Shown piece by piece: positions 8,506 to 17,454 of a stretch of DNA of 57,028 nt. The notes beneath the pieces are model-generated. The model had not been told where the DNA came from and searched no databases. It saw nothing but the letters and a program-made list of their open reading frames with translations. The DNA is from CAYOBW01 sp964402115. GTDB lineage: Bacteria > Verrucomicrobiota > Kiritimatiellia > UBA8416 > CAYOBW01. Location of the stretch: positions 1-57,028 of the forward strand of contig CAYOBW010000012.1 of assembly GCA_964402115.1 (NCBI GenBank), written 5' to 3'. The translations under genes and the position numbers were made by a program. Every line of letters starts with the position of its first letter. Position 1 is the first letter of the stretch.

Positions 8506-11500
8506 TCAGCGCACGATCAGCACGGTGCCCGTACCCTTGGTTAGCCAAACCTCGCTGCCGACGATGGCGGCGGAATAGCCGCCGGGGATGATCCACTGAC
8601 CGGGGGTTGCCGCACCGGTGTTCGCACCGGTCCAGCGCAGCACGACCGCCGGGTTCTGCATCTGGCCATCGGCCAGCGTCACGCTCAGATTCAGGACTGC
8701 AGGCAGGGCAACATCGCCGGTTACACTGACCAGGTCGCCGGCTGTCGCCGCGCCGTCCCAGTCCAGTCGCGCACCGTCCGCCAGCGTGACCGTGTTGCTC
8801 ACGCTGAGCGTGCCGATTGCGCCCGAGGCTGCGCCGGGTGCCAGCGTGCCACCATTCTCTACGGTCAGCGTGCCGAGCAGCAGACCCTCTCCGCCCAAGG
8901 TGGCCTTGTCGGCGACCGTGACGGCGGGGCTGGCCACCGGACCGTTGGCCAGCAGGACGCCGGCTTCCACGCGCGTGACGCCGGTGTATGTGTTGGTGCC
9001 GGCGAGCGTCCACGCGCCCGTGCCGCTCTTGGTCAGGCCCCCCGCACCGGGGATGATCTTGTGCATGACGCCATGGCCCGCGCCGGTCAGCGTCAGCAGA
9101 CCGCCTGCGCTGGCCAGCAGGTATCCGTCCGCGGCGTTGTAGCGGCAGAACGTCCAGGTGGCGTCTGCGTTGGCGACCTCCAGCGTGGCACCCCCGGCGC
9201 CGATGGTGAAAGCGCGGCCGTTGGACGCGTCGGTCGGTCCGGTCACGGCGTTGGATGTGCCCACGTACACGAGCCGCGCGTTGTTGAGGACCAGGTTGCC
9301 TGCCGTATAGTTGTTCTTCCCCAGGCAGGCGTCGAGCAGCCACCCGTCGATCTCGAGCTGCGCGTTATTGACCGTGAAGGCCCTGGAGTCCCACGCGCGG
9401 TTGGCGTACACCCTGCCACCGCCGGTGATGGCAAACGTGCCGCCGTTGACCGTCGTGGCGCCGGTGTAGTCGGCCAGGCCCGTCAGCACCGCCTTGCCTG
9501 CGCCGTTCTTCGTGAGCGGTCCGGTGCCCGCCATGGCGCCCGACAGCAGGCAATCCGTGATCCCTGCGCCGTTGGCGACGTCCAGCGTGGTCGCTGCGCG
9601 CAGCGTGAGCTTCGAGGCCACGGTGGCGGTGTTTGTGCTGGCCTGCACTGTGATGGCGGGTGAAGTGGCGGTCCACGTGTTGAAATCGAGACCGTCGACT
9701 TGGGCGACCCCCGCCCGGACGCCCACGAGGCCGCCGCTCAGCGTCAGGCTGTTCAGGTGGTGATAGGCGTCCGCCAGGTAAGTGCCGCCGTTCACAACGA
9801 GCCGCGCCAGCGTGGCACCGCTGTACTGGCCTAGCGGATTACTACTGAAGGCCACAACCACGGCCCCCGTATTGACTTGCAGGGGGCCCGTGCCTACGAC
9901 GCTGCCCTGCAGGTTGTGGCCGTAGAGGTTGAGGGTTCCGCCGTTGACCACGGTGCCGCCCGCGTAGGTGTTGTCGCCGATGTCGGCCGGTTGCAGGGTC
10001 AGGGTGCCGCTGCCGGATTTCTCCAAGGCGCCGCTGCCGCCGATGCTGCCACCGGTCAGCGTGTAAGCCTGATCGGCGGTTACGGTCAGGCGGTTGACCG
10101 TCAGGCGTCCGGTAAGCTGTACGGCCGGAGCGTTGGTGCCGGTGTTGTCGAACGTAACCCGGTCACTCTGGTAGAAGGCGGTCGGGTTTCCGGCCGTCAG
10201 CCAGTTCGTGCTGGTACCCACGTCCCAGCGATTGGTCAGGCCGTCGCCCTTCCAGACCAGGTCGAGGCCGCCGGCAGTCGTCAGGGTGGCCGTAATGGCC
10301 TGGTTGACCGCATCGACGGCCAGGAGCACGCCACGGTTCTGCGCGACGAGGTTCGTGGCGCCACCCGTGAGCGTGCCATACTTGAACAGCGTGTAGGTGG
10401 CAGGCAGCGTGGCGGGGGTGCCGCGGGCAAAGGCGAGGGTGACCGGGCTCCGGCCCGTCAGCGTCAGGTTGCTGACCACCTGGATCAGGTCGTTCGTGCC
10501 ACTGCCTGTTTCCGTCGTCGCTGCCAGATCGAAGGTAAGGGCGGTGTTGTGCGCCACGGTCAGGCTGCCGACGACAGCGCAAGTGCCAGCACCGCCGTCC
10601 GTGCCGGGAAACAGGCGCGTGCCGTCACTGGTGCGCAGCGTTCCGCGCACGGTTCCGCCGCAGGCCAGCGTTTGTGTGCCGGCCAGTGTCAGCGCGGCGT
10701 TCGTGCGCGTCGAAACGTCCAGGGCGGCGCCGGTGGCGATGGTGATCTGCGGGCACGTGGGGGGGGTGATGCCGGCCCCGTCGAGGCGCAGCGTGCCTGC
10801 ATTGATGGTGGTGTTGCCCGTGTAATTGTTGTTCGCCGCCGTCAGGACCATGGTGCCCGGGCCGGCCTTGGTCAGGGCCCCCGCGCCCGCGTTCCAGCGG
10901 CGGTTGGTCAGTTGGACTCCCACCACGAGGTCGTTCGTCGCGGGGCTGTCGTTAACCGTGAACGTGGTCGGCGCGTCCAGATGCACGCCGGCGTTGCTGT
11001 AGGAACCGTAGGCGATCTGGGACTGACCCAGCGGGCCGACGGTCACCGCCCCGTGCAGGTAATACGCGCCGTAGTTGCCGCCGTCGTAGTCGTTCTTGTT
11101 GAGCCGCAGCGTGCCGGCGTTCAAGGTCAAGGCGCCGATTGTGTTGAACTGTGCGGTGTCCATTTCACCGCCCGCTACCGCGGTGATGGGCGTGGCGATC
11201 GCCACCGCCTCTCCGGCGATCACGTTGTTCTTGTTGAATAGTACGCGGGCGCCGGCGTTGCTGATCACCACCGCATTCGCCGCGTTGTTGACCAGGCCCT
11301 GCAGGACGTCGAAGCGCGCCGTGCCGCCGCGCACGAAATACCCCGCCGTGGCGGCGTGGGCCGTGGCGAAGGCCACGGTGCCCGGCCCATCCTTGATGAA
11401 GCGGCCGCCGGCGCGGAATCTGCCCGTGATCGTCAGGTCGGGATTTGCGTTGGTCGTGACATCGTAGACCGTGAAGGTACGTTCGGCAGTCAGGGAAAAC

Positions 11501-12792
11501 GCGTTGGCGCCGCCGCTCAAGTCGATGGCCGAGGCCACGTTGCCGGTCACGACGACGTTGGCGTCGAGTGTGAAGTCCTCGGTGTTGTACTTCGCCGGCG
11601 CGTTGAGACCGGCATTGGCGGCGGCGTTGATCGTACCTCCCTGCAGGGTGACGTTGTTCAGGTGCTCGTGGTAGCCGGCGCAGGTCAGTACGCCATTCGT
11701 GCCAATGCGGTAGTTGATGTTGCCGGAGGTGACGTTGACCGAGTTGAGCCGCAGCGTGCCCCTGTTGATCGTGATCAGGTTGCCGACTCCGCACACGAGT
11801 TTGTAGTCCGCCATGTTGGCGATCACGGTCCCATCCTCGATGGTCAGCCCGCCCGTGAAGGTATTGCCTGTACCCGTGAAGGTCTGCGTGCCGGTGCCGA
11901 GTTTGACCACGCCCAGGCGGGCTTTGGTGTTCCACGTGTAGTTCGATATGACGCCGCCAAAGCTGCCGGAGGCGTTGTTGGCGCCCACATACAATCCCGT
12001 GCCCGTGAAGTTGGTGGCGTTGCCATTGGCGTACACCCGCCCCGTGCCGTTCAGCGCCCCGCACCGCAGAGGCCCTCCCCAGATGTCCAGGCGGCCGTTC
12101 ATGGTCACGTCCGAGTTGGCGATCGTCAGCTCGCCGCCGGAGATCTCCAGGGCGGTGGCGTAGTCCGCACGCGCGGCGACAAGGGTGGGGCCGGAGTAGG
12201 TATGTGTGCCGCTATACAGCAGGCGGGCAGCCGTCGTGGCGCTGCGCGTGATGCCGCCGCTGCCGGTGATCGGGCCGCCGGTGGCGCTCAGGCGGATGTC
12301 GCTGTTGAGCGTGGCCAGGGTCAGCGTGTTGGCGCCCAGCGCAATGCCGCCGTGGATGGCAGCCTGGCCGTTGGCTGTGGTCCAGTTCTGGCTGCCGCCG
12401 AGGGCGAGGGGGGCGTTGATCGTAGCGGCCTTGGCGAAGGTCACGCCGTTGTTGACCGTGAGCGTGGCGGTCCCGCCGAGGGTGTAGTTACCGGTCCCCG
12501 CATTGGCGAAGGTCAGGCTGTCGGCGGTGACGTTCTCGCCCACGGTCACGACGCCGGCAGCGCCGGTGCCGCCAAAGGTGGCGGCGTCAGGCGTGGCGCT
12601 GTTCCACGTCGTATTGGCCGTGCCGTCCCACCAGTTGTTGCTGCTCGTGTTCCACGCGCCGCCACCGCCCTGCGCCTCCGCCGTGGCAGGGTCGGCATCC
12701 CAGGTCAGCGGCGCGGCGGCCGCGAGCGACGCCAGACACAGCAGGACGAGCCAAAGCGTGCGCGCGAATGCCCGGTGTATTGTGCCAGCCAT
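8506..12792 (-). CDS. Giant exported beta-strand-repeat protein 2
   Basis: A 1428-residue secreted protein. The signal peptide is MAGTIHRAFARTLWLVLLCL followed by ASLAAAA; mature sequence begins near APLTWDADP. The opening WDAD...WNTSSNNWWDG motif is the usual first element of an autotransporter-associated repeat domain, and a second such start (VWKGDGLTNRWDVGTSTNW) occurs near 10210-10260. The body is repeats of the GAGTLTL / TTVNGGTL kind, rich in Gly, Thr, Asn and Ala and almost free of Cys. The C-terminal half, from about 10480 to the end, aligns with giant protein 1 along its length (for example the shared FTIGAGGATLEVA and LLTLTGAGHG stretches). It ends with QWIIPGGYSAAIVGSEVWLT and the tail GTVLIVR. 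A surface-exposed beta-helix is the likely structure. Confidence 0.85.
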   Translation of the reverse strand: MAGTIHRAFARTLWLVLLCLASLAAAAPLTWDADPATAEAQGGGGAWNTSSNNWWDGTANTTWNSATPDAATFGGTGAAGVVTVGENVTADSLTFANAGTGNYTLGGTATLTVNNGVTFAKAATINAPLALGGSQNWTTANGQAAIHGGIALGANTLTLATLNSDIRLSATGGPITGSGGITRSATTAARLLYSGTHTYSGPTLVAARADYATALEISGGELTIANSDVTMNGRLDIWGGPLRCGALNGTGRVYANGNATNFTGTGLYVGANNASGSFGGVISNYTWNTKARLGVVKLGTGTQTFTGTGNTFTGGLTIEDGTVIANMADYKLVCGVGNLITINRGTLRLNSVNVTSGNINYRIGTNGVLTCAGYHEHLNNVTLQGGTINAAANAGLNAPAKYNTEDFTLDANVVVTGNVASAIDLSGGANAFSLTAERTFTVYDVTTNANPDLTITGRFRAGGRFIKDGPGTVAFATAHAATAGYFVRGGTARFDVLQGLVNNAANAVVISNAGARVLFNKNNVIAGEAVAIATPITAVAGGEMDTAQFNTIGALTLNAGTLRLNKNDYDGGNYGAYYLHGAVTVGPLGQSQIAYGSYSNAGVHLDAPTTFTVNDSPATNDLVVGVQLTNRRWNAGAGALTKAGPGTMVLTAANNNYTGNTTINAGTLRLDGAGITPPTCPQITIATGAALDVSTRTNAALTLAGTQTLACGGTVRGTLRTSDGTRLFPGTDGGAGTCAVVGSLTVAHNTALTFDLAATTETGSGTNDLIQVVSNLTLTGRSPVTLAFARGTPATLPATYTLFKYGTLTGGATNLVAQNRGVLLAVDAVNQAITATLTTAGGLDLVWKGDGLTNRWDVGTSTNWLTAGNPTAFYQSDRVTFDNTGTNAPAVQLTGRLTVNRLTVTADQAYTLTGGSIGGSGALEKSGSGTLTLQPADIGDNTYAGGTVVNGGTLNLYGHNLQGSVVGTGPLQVNTGAVVVAFSSNPLGQYSGATLARLVVNGGTYLADAYHHLNSLTLSGGLVGVRAGVAQVDGLDFNTWTATSPAITVQASTNTATVASKLTLRAATTLDVANGAGITDCLLSGAMAGTGPLTKNGAGKAVLTGLADYTGATTVNGGTFAITGGGRVYANRAWDSRAFTVNNAQLEIDGWLLDACLGKNNYTAGNLVLNNARLVYVGTSNAVTGPTDASNGRAFTIGAGGATLEVANADATWTFCRYNAADGYLLASAGGLLTLTGAGHGVMHKIIPGAGGLTKSGTGAWTLAGTNTYTGVTRVEAGVLLANGPVASPAVTVADKATLGGEGLLLGTLTVENGGTLAPGAASGAIGTLSVSNTVTLADGARLDWDGAATAGDLVSVTGDVALPAVLNLSVTLADGQMQNPAVVLRWTGANTGAATPGQWIIPGGYSAAIVGSEVWLTKGTGTVLIVR

Positions 12793-12816
12793 GTTGTTCG
12801 TCCCCCCCTTGTGCTC

Positions 12817-12851
12817 AAGAAAACAGCTAGGGCCGAGCGGATTTCGGCCCT
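12817..12851 (-). terminator. Rho-independent terminator between giant genes 3 and 2
   Basis: AGGGCCGA (12829-12836) and TCGGCCCT (12844-12851) form a perfect 8-bp GC-rich stem with a 7-base loop. On the minus strand the stem is followed by GCTGTTTTCTTG. It lies 44 bases after the stop of giant gene 3, so this gene and giant gene 2 are probably separate transcripts. Confidence 0.6.
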
Positions 12852-12894
12852 GCCGGGAATGCCTGTCCCGCTGTCCCCGTTTCAGTGGCGCGCT

Positions 12895-15800
12895 CTACTG
12901 CACGCGGAAGATCGTTCCTCCGGTCGGGATGAGCTGCACCTGTTTGCCCACGATCTGCGCCCGGTAGCCGCCCGGTACGAACCAGTCTTGCAGGTTGGTG
13001 GCGCCGAGGTTGTTGCCGGTCCACTCGAAAACGACGGTTGTCAGGGGGGTGCCCGAAGCGTTGACGGTGATGGTCATGGCCGTGGGGAGGGTGATGTCGC
13101 CATTGACCTGCACCTTGTCGCAGTTCGATGCGTTCGCGTCCCACGCGTAGGTCGTGCCGCTCTGGACCACGAGGTTGTTGTTGATCGTCAGTGTCTCGCG
13201 GCTGCCCGCTGCGCCGCCCGGGGTCAGCACGCCGCCCGTCTGGACTGTCACCGCGCCGCCGATGCTGCCGTTGCCGCCGAGTGTGCCGCCGTTGTTGACG
13301 GTCACCGTGCCGCCGCCTGTTGCCCCGGGGGCGTTGACGTACAGCGTGCCGCCGCCGATGGTCGTGGCGCCGGCGTACGTGTTGGCCGCTGTCAGTGTCC
13401 AGTTGCCGCCGCCGGTCTTGTTCAGCCCGCCGCCGCCGGGAATGACTTTGTGCAGGGCGCCGCTGCCGGCGCCGGTGAGGGTCAGCATGCCCCCGGCACT
13501 GGCGAGGGGGTAGCTGTCTCCCGCGTTGTACTGGGTGATCTGCCACAGCACGCCGGCGGTCGCGCTTTCCAGGGTTGCCCCGCCGGCTCCGATGGTGAAG
13601 GAGCGGCCGTTGCCTGCATCCGTCGGCCCCGAGCACGGGTTCGAGGCGCCCGTGAAACGCAGGATCGCGCCGTTCAGCGTCAGGTTGCCGGCTGCATAGC
13701 TGTTCTGTCCCAGGGACGCGGCGCCGTTCCAGCCGTCGATCTCCAACGTGGCGCTGGTAACCCCCAGGGTGCGCGAGGCCCACGCGAGGTTCGAGTAGAT
13801 CTGGCCGCCGTTGACAATGGCCAGCGTGCCGCCGTTGACCGTCGTGTTGCCCGTGTACGAGCTGACGCCCGACAGCACCATGCGCCCGGCGCCCGCCTTC
13901 GCGATGGCCTTGCCGGTCGCTGCCTCCATGAAGGCGGCGTTGATCAGGAGGTCGGTATTCGCCGTGCCGTCGGCAACGGTGAAGGTCGTCAGCGTTTGCC
14001 CTGCCCGCAGCTGGATCAAGCCCGAGATCGTGGACGTGTTGGCGCTGGCCAGCGAATTGACCACGCAGGAGTTGTCGAGGAAGTCGAAGCGGTTGATGCC
14101 GACCCCGGTGCTTTGCAGCGTGCCGCCGGTCAGGTTGATGGTGATCGCACTGAGCGTCAAGTTGTTGTTGTTCGCCGTGTGGTTGACCAGCCCGCCGTTG
14201 ATGTTCAGCGTGGTGATGCCGGTCGCGGAGTAGCCGAACGTGTCCTGCAGCATGGATTCCAGCGTGGCGCCGCTGTTCACGTCAACCGTGCCGCGGATGC
14301 AGCCCGACGCGCTGGCGCCCGAATTCAACTGCAGCGTTCCGTTGTTGATGGTCGTGCCGCCGGTGTACGAGCACTGGGCGCCGAGGCGCATCGTGCCGGC
14401 GCCCGTCTTGGTCAGGCTGTTGCCGCCGACGATCGCGGCTGTGTAGTTCAGGTCGGGGCTTGCCGTGCCGTTTGCCACGTCGAACGTCGTGGCGTTGTTC
14501 AGCGTGCCCTTGAGCGAAATGGTGGCCGCGGACGCGGAAGCCTGGACGGTCACCTTCGGTGTGACGGCGGCGAAGGTGCGGAAGTCCAGTCCGTCCTGCA
14601 CCGTCGCGCCGCTGCGCAGGGCGATCGTACCGCCGTTCATGGTGATGGCGTTGACGTGGTTGTTGGGGTCGCCGTTGAACTGTCCGCCGTTGACGAACAA
14701 ACTCGTCAGGTAGCCGCTGGTCTCGAGGCCGAGCTGGTTGGCTACGAGGGCGGTGACCACCGCGCCGCTCTCGATCCGCAGCGAGTTGCGCCCCGCCGGG
14801 CTGGCGCCGTTGGCGCCGTTCAACTCCAGCGTGCCGGCGGTGACCAGGCAGGTGCCGGTGAAGGTGTTGTTGCCGGAGAGTTGCAGGGTACCCGCACCCA
14901 GTTTGTTCAGGCCGCCCGTGCTGGAAAGCACGCCGGAGAGCGTGATGTTGCCGCCGCTGGTATTGAAGCCGACGTCGCCGTTTGTGCCGGTGAGCGTCAT
15001 GGGGCGCGAGGAGGCCCAAGCTGCCGAGGCCAGCAACGTGCCGCCGCCCAGGTTGATGAGGGTGGTTCCGTTGCCCTGTATGCCCCAGGCGCCGAGCGTG
15101 AGCGTGCCGCCTGTCATTGTATAGGTATCGGTGCCGGCCGTGTCGCTGCGGTTGTCCAGCACGAGGCCCTGGGCGCTTACCGCGCCGCCGCTGTGGTTGA
15201 AGACGCCGGTGCCGTCAATGCCAAGGTACAGCGCACCGTTCTGCTCCCCGCCGCCGAACGGGTTGGCGCCGGAGGTGGCCGTGAGGGCCACCGTGCCGCC
15301 GTTCATGTTGTAAGTGCTGGTTTCGGAGCCGTAGTGTCCCACGCGCAGCTGCCCGGTGACCGTCACGGAGGAGGTGCCCGACTGCGTAACCAAGCCGCTG
15401 CGACTGCCGGCTTCACCGAGGTGGAAGTTCTGGATCGTGATGGCGCCGCTGCCGCTCAGAGTCACCGAACTGCCGCTGCCGCCGGCTCCGCTGTTGCCAA
15501 GCGAGAGGGTTGCTGCCGCCCCGCTGATCTGTCCGCCCGAAACGAACAGCTGCCCCAGGCCGTCCCAGCCGATACGCATGACCTTTCCGCTGCCAAGCGC
15601 CAGCGTGCCGCCGGTGATCCGGTAGGATCCCGAGCCCGGGTAGTGAGCGACGCGGAACAAGGAGCCGTTGAAGGTCACGGTGCCTCCGCCCTGGGAGAAC
15701 GAGCCGACTGTGCCGTTGTTGTTGACGAGGAAGTTGCCGCCGACGGTCAGACCGGCGGTGTTGGTGACGACCAGGTAGCCCTGGCTGGCCACGACGTCCG

Positions 15801-16974
15801 TCAAAGATGGCGTGCCGCTGGCGAACGTCAACGTGCCGGTCCCGGTCTTGTTGATGTTACCGTTGCCGGACACCGTCCCGTTGACAACCACGCTCGACCC
15901 GCCGCTGAAGGTGTTACCGCCGCTCAGTGTCAATGTGCCGTTCCACACATGCGGACCACCGTTGCTTTGGTCGAACGTGCCGCCGTTCAGCGTCAGGTTG
16001 TTGGCGTAGGTCAGAGCGCCCGCTGACTTCCACAGCCGCAAGGTGCCGCCGGCCACGGCGACCGCCGCACTGCCCAGGGCGTTGTCGGTTTCGCAAATCC
16101 AGGCACCGCCATTGATGTTCAGGGTGCTGACGTTGCTGAGTGTGCCCTTGGACGCCATGTCGCAGTTGCCGATCTTTGTGAGGGTGTTGCCGCCACCGTC
16201 CAGCGTGCCGAGGAGGTCGAAACGGTTGCCGTTGCTGCCGATCGAGGCGTTACCGGCGAGGGTGATGTTGTTGAGCCCGCTGGTGACCAACGCGCCGCCC
16301 GAGTTGCCAATGGCCCCGAACGTGCCGCTCACGCCCGCACCGTTGATGTAGACAGGCTTGCCCTGGCCGCTGATGCTGACGCCCGCAAGGTCCAGCGAGG
16401 CGCCGCTGCCGACCGTCATGAGGTACGTTCCCGCCGGGCTGCCAAGAGCGCCGCTGTTGCCGATCTTCAGGGTGCCGGCGTTTGCTGCCGTACCGCCCGT
16501 GTGGTTGTTCGCGACGCTGAGCGTGAGCGTACCCGTGCCGCTCTTCGACAGGGCACCGCTCCCCGATACCGCGCCTCCGACCGTCAACGTGCGCCCGCTG
16601 GCGATGTTCCAGGTCTGCCCCGCGCCCAGGCTAAGCGCGCAGTTAGCTGTCAGATTCTGGGTTGCGGCAGTCAGCTCCACGCCGCCCGCGTCGAGGGTCA
16701 GTGTGTTGCCGGCGCCGATTGTCACCAGGCCGCCGGGATTGGCGATGCGCACGCCGTTCCAGCTCAGGTCGCCGCCCAGCAGGACCGTGTTGGCGGCGGT
16801 GACGGTGCTGTCCCATACGCCGACATCCCCACTCCCCGGGACACTGCCGCCGCTCCAACTCGACGTCAGGTTCAGGTTGTCGGCATTGTTGGCCTTCGTA
16901 ACGTCGGCGGCCTGACTGCACGTCAACGCGCCGGCAGAGAGGATGATCAGAATGACAACAACGATCGTTCTCAT
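12895..16974 (-). CDS. Giant exported beta-strand-repeat protein 3
   Basis: A 1359-residue protein. ATG 16974 is preferred over an upstream in-frame ATG at 17013 because it has an AAGGAGG site seven bases ahead and is followed at once by a signal peptide (MRTIVVVILIILSAGALTCS, cleaved near SQA/AD). The body is autotransporter-associated beta-strand repeats. Its first 750 or so residues parallel giant protein 1 (shared SWNG(V/I)RIANPGG, VTIGAGN, QTWN(I/V)ASGRTLT and GIDGTGVFNH). Its C-terminal third shares with proteins 1 and 2 the block EIDGWNGA..LGQNSYAAGN and FTIGAGGATLE. It ends WFVPGGYRAQIVGKQVQLIP and then GTIFRVQ, a divergent version of the tail found in the others. It is the first gene of the tandem trio in the direction of transcription. 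Confidence 0.85.
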   Translation of the reverse strand: MRTIVVVILIILSAGALTCSQAADVTKANNADNLNLTSSWSGGSVPGSGDVGVWDSTVTAANTVLLGGDLSWNGVRIANPGGLVTIGAGNTLTLDAGGVELTAATQNLTANCALSLGAGQTWNIASGRTLTVGGAVSGSGALSKSGTGTLTLSVANNHTGGTAANAGTLKIGNSGALGSPAGTYLMTVGSGASLDLAGVSISGQGKPVYINGAGVSGTFGAIGNSGGALVTSGLNNITLAGNASIGSNGNRFDLLGTLDGGGNTLTKIGNCDMASKGTLSNVSTLNINGGAWICETDNALGSAAVAVAGGTLRLWKSAGALTYANNLTLNGGTFDQSNGGPHVWNGTLTLSGGNTFSGGSSVVVNGTVSGNGNINKTGTGTLTFASGTPSLTDVVASQGYLVVTNTAGLTVGGNFLVNNNGTVGSFSQGGGTVTFNGSLFRVAHYPGSGSYRITGGTLALGSGKVMRIGWDGLGQLFVSGGQISGAAATLSLGNSGAGGSGSSVTLSGSGAITIQNFHLGEAGSRSGLVTQSGTSSVTVTGQLRVGHYGSETSTYNMNGGTVALTATSGANPFGGGEQNGALYLGIDGTGVFNHSGGAVSAQGLVLDNRSDTAGTDTYTMTGGTLTLGAWGIQGNGTTLINLGGGTLLASAAWASSRPMTLTGTNGDVGFNTSGGNITLSGVLSSTGGLNKLGAGTLQLSGNNTFTGTCLVTAGTLELNGANGASPAGRNSLRIESGAVVTALVANQLGLETSGYLTSLFVNGGQFNGDPNNHVNAITMNGGTIALRSGATVQDGLDFRTFAAVTPKVTVQASASAATISLKGTLNNATTFDVANGTASPDLNYTAAIVGGNSLTKTGAGTMRLGAQCSYTGGTTINNGTLQLNSGASASGCIRGTVDVNSGATLESMLQDTFGYSATGITTLNINGGLVNHTANNNNLTLSAITINLTGGTLQSTGVGINRFDFLDNSCVVNSLASANTSTISGLIQLRAGQTLTTFTVADGTANTDLLINAAFMEAATGKAIAKAGAGRMVLSGVSSYTGNTTVNGGTLAIVNGGQIYSNLAWASRTLGVTSATLEIDGWNGAASLGQNSYAAGNLTLNGAILRFTGASNPCSGPTDAGNGRSFTIGAGGATLESATAGVLWQITQYNAGDSYPLASAGGMLTLTGAGSGALHKVIPGGGGLNKTGGGNWTLTAANTYAGATTIGGGTLYVNAPGATGGGTVTVNNGGTLGGNGSIGGAVTVQTGGVLTPGGAAGSRETLTINNNLVVQSGTTYAWDANASNCDKVQVNGDITLPTAMTITVNASGTPLTTVVFEWTGNNLGATNLQDWFVPGGYRAQIVGKQVQLIPTGGTIFRVQ

Positions 16975-17454
16975 GATGGAGCCTCCTTCGGTGAGATGTC
17001 GAGCTTGCGCCAAGCGTTTCCTGATAATCGTAAGTCTTTGAAAAATAACGGAATATGATGCCGCAGTGTGATGGTCGCAGAAATCGTTCTGTTCAAAAGC
17101 AACCTACGGCCTTGGCTTGCAGCCAAGACCATTCTCCCGCTTTTGACGAACACGGCAGCTACGCCGGCAGAGATCACGACGAATACCCTTCTCTGCCACT
17201 TCCGACACATACGTTAACAGTCCGTGAGGGAGAAGTCCAGAGCAGAAACGCTTGCGCATCGGTAAGCCGGAAGGTTTCTGCCGTCTTCAGGCTGTGTACT
17301 CCACCCCCTTTGCGTGCCCGGGCGATGCTCCCGTAGCCCCGTCTTCTCCGAAGGCGGGTGTTGACCCACGAGAGACATCCCCCAACGCACAAGGTGACGG
17401 TTCGAATCCTGCTGCGTACGGTTTTGCCGCACCTGCGTATTTCCGGAATACGCA
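16975..17454. other. Intergenic region upstream of giant gene 3 and downstream of hipT
   Basis: About 480 bases with no convincing gene. It holds the ribosome site of giant gene 3, a 7-bp hairpin at 17111-17127 (CTTGGCT TGC AGCCAAG), and the hairpin just after hipT. AT content is higher than in the flanking genes around 17030-17110, which would suit a minus-strand promoter for giant gene 3, but no -35/-10 pair is good enough to call. Confidence 0.5.
17434..17454 (-). terminator. Hairpin immediately after hipT stop
   Basis: TGCGTATT (17434-17441) and AATACGCA (17447-17454) are perfect 8-bp complements around a 5-base loop, starting at the base after the hipT stop codon. No T run follows on the minus strand, so this may be a weak or Rho-assisted terminator or an mRNA-stabilising end. 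Confidence 0.4.

Noticed and set aside
11356..16026. A 4.7-kb open frame on the plus strand antisense to giant genes 2 and 3 (and a similar one at 3919-7635)
   Set aside because: The translations are Arg/Ala/Gly/Val-rich with no domain, signal peptide or ribosome site. They arise because the GC-rich repeat codons of the giant genes rarely give stops on the other strand. The real coding strand is shown by the signal peptides and the repeat pattern.
2794..16974. The repetitive DNA of the giant genes as a CRISPR or satellite array
   Set aside because: Repeat units vary in length and sequence and keep one reading frame; they reflect protein repeats and not an array of identical DNA repeats with spacers.
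17385..17425. A T-loop-like string GGTTCGAATCC suggesting a tRNA on the plus strand
   Set aside because: The flanking T stem does not pair beyond two positions and no matching acceptor or anticodon arm is found upstream. At best a degraded tRNA remnant.
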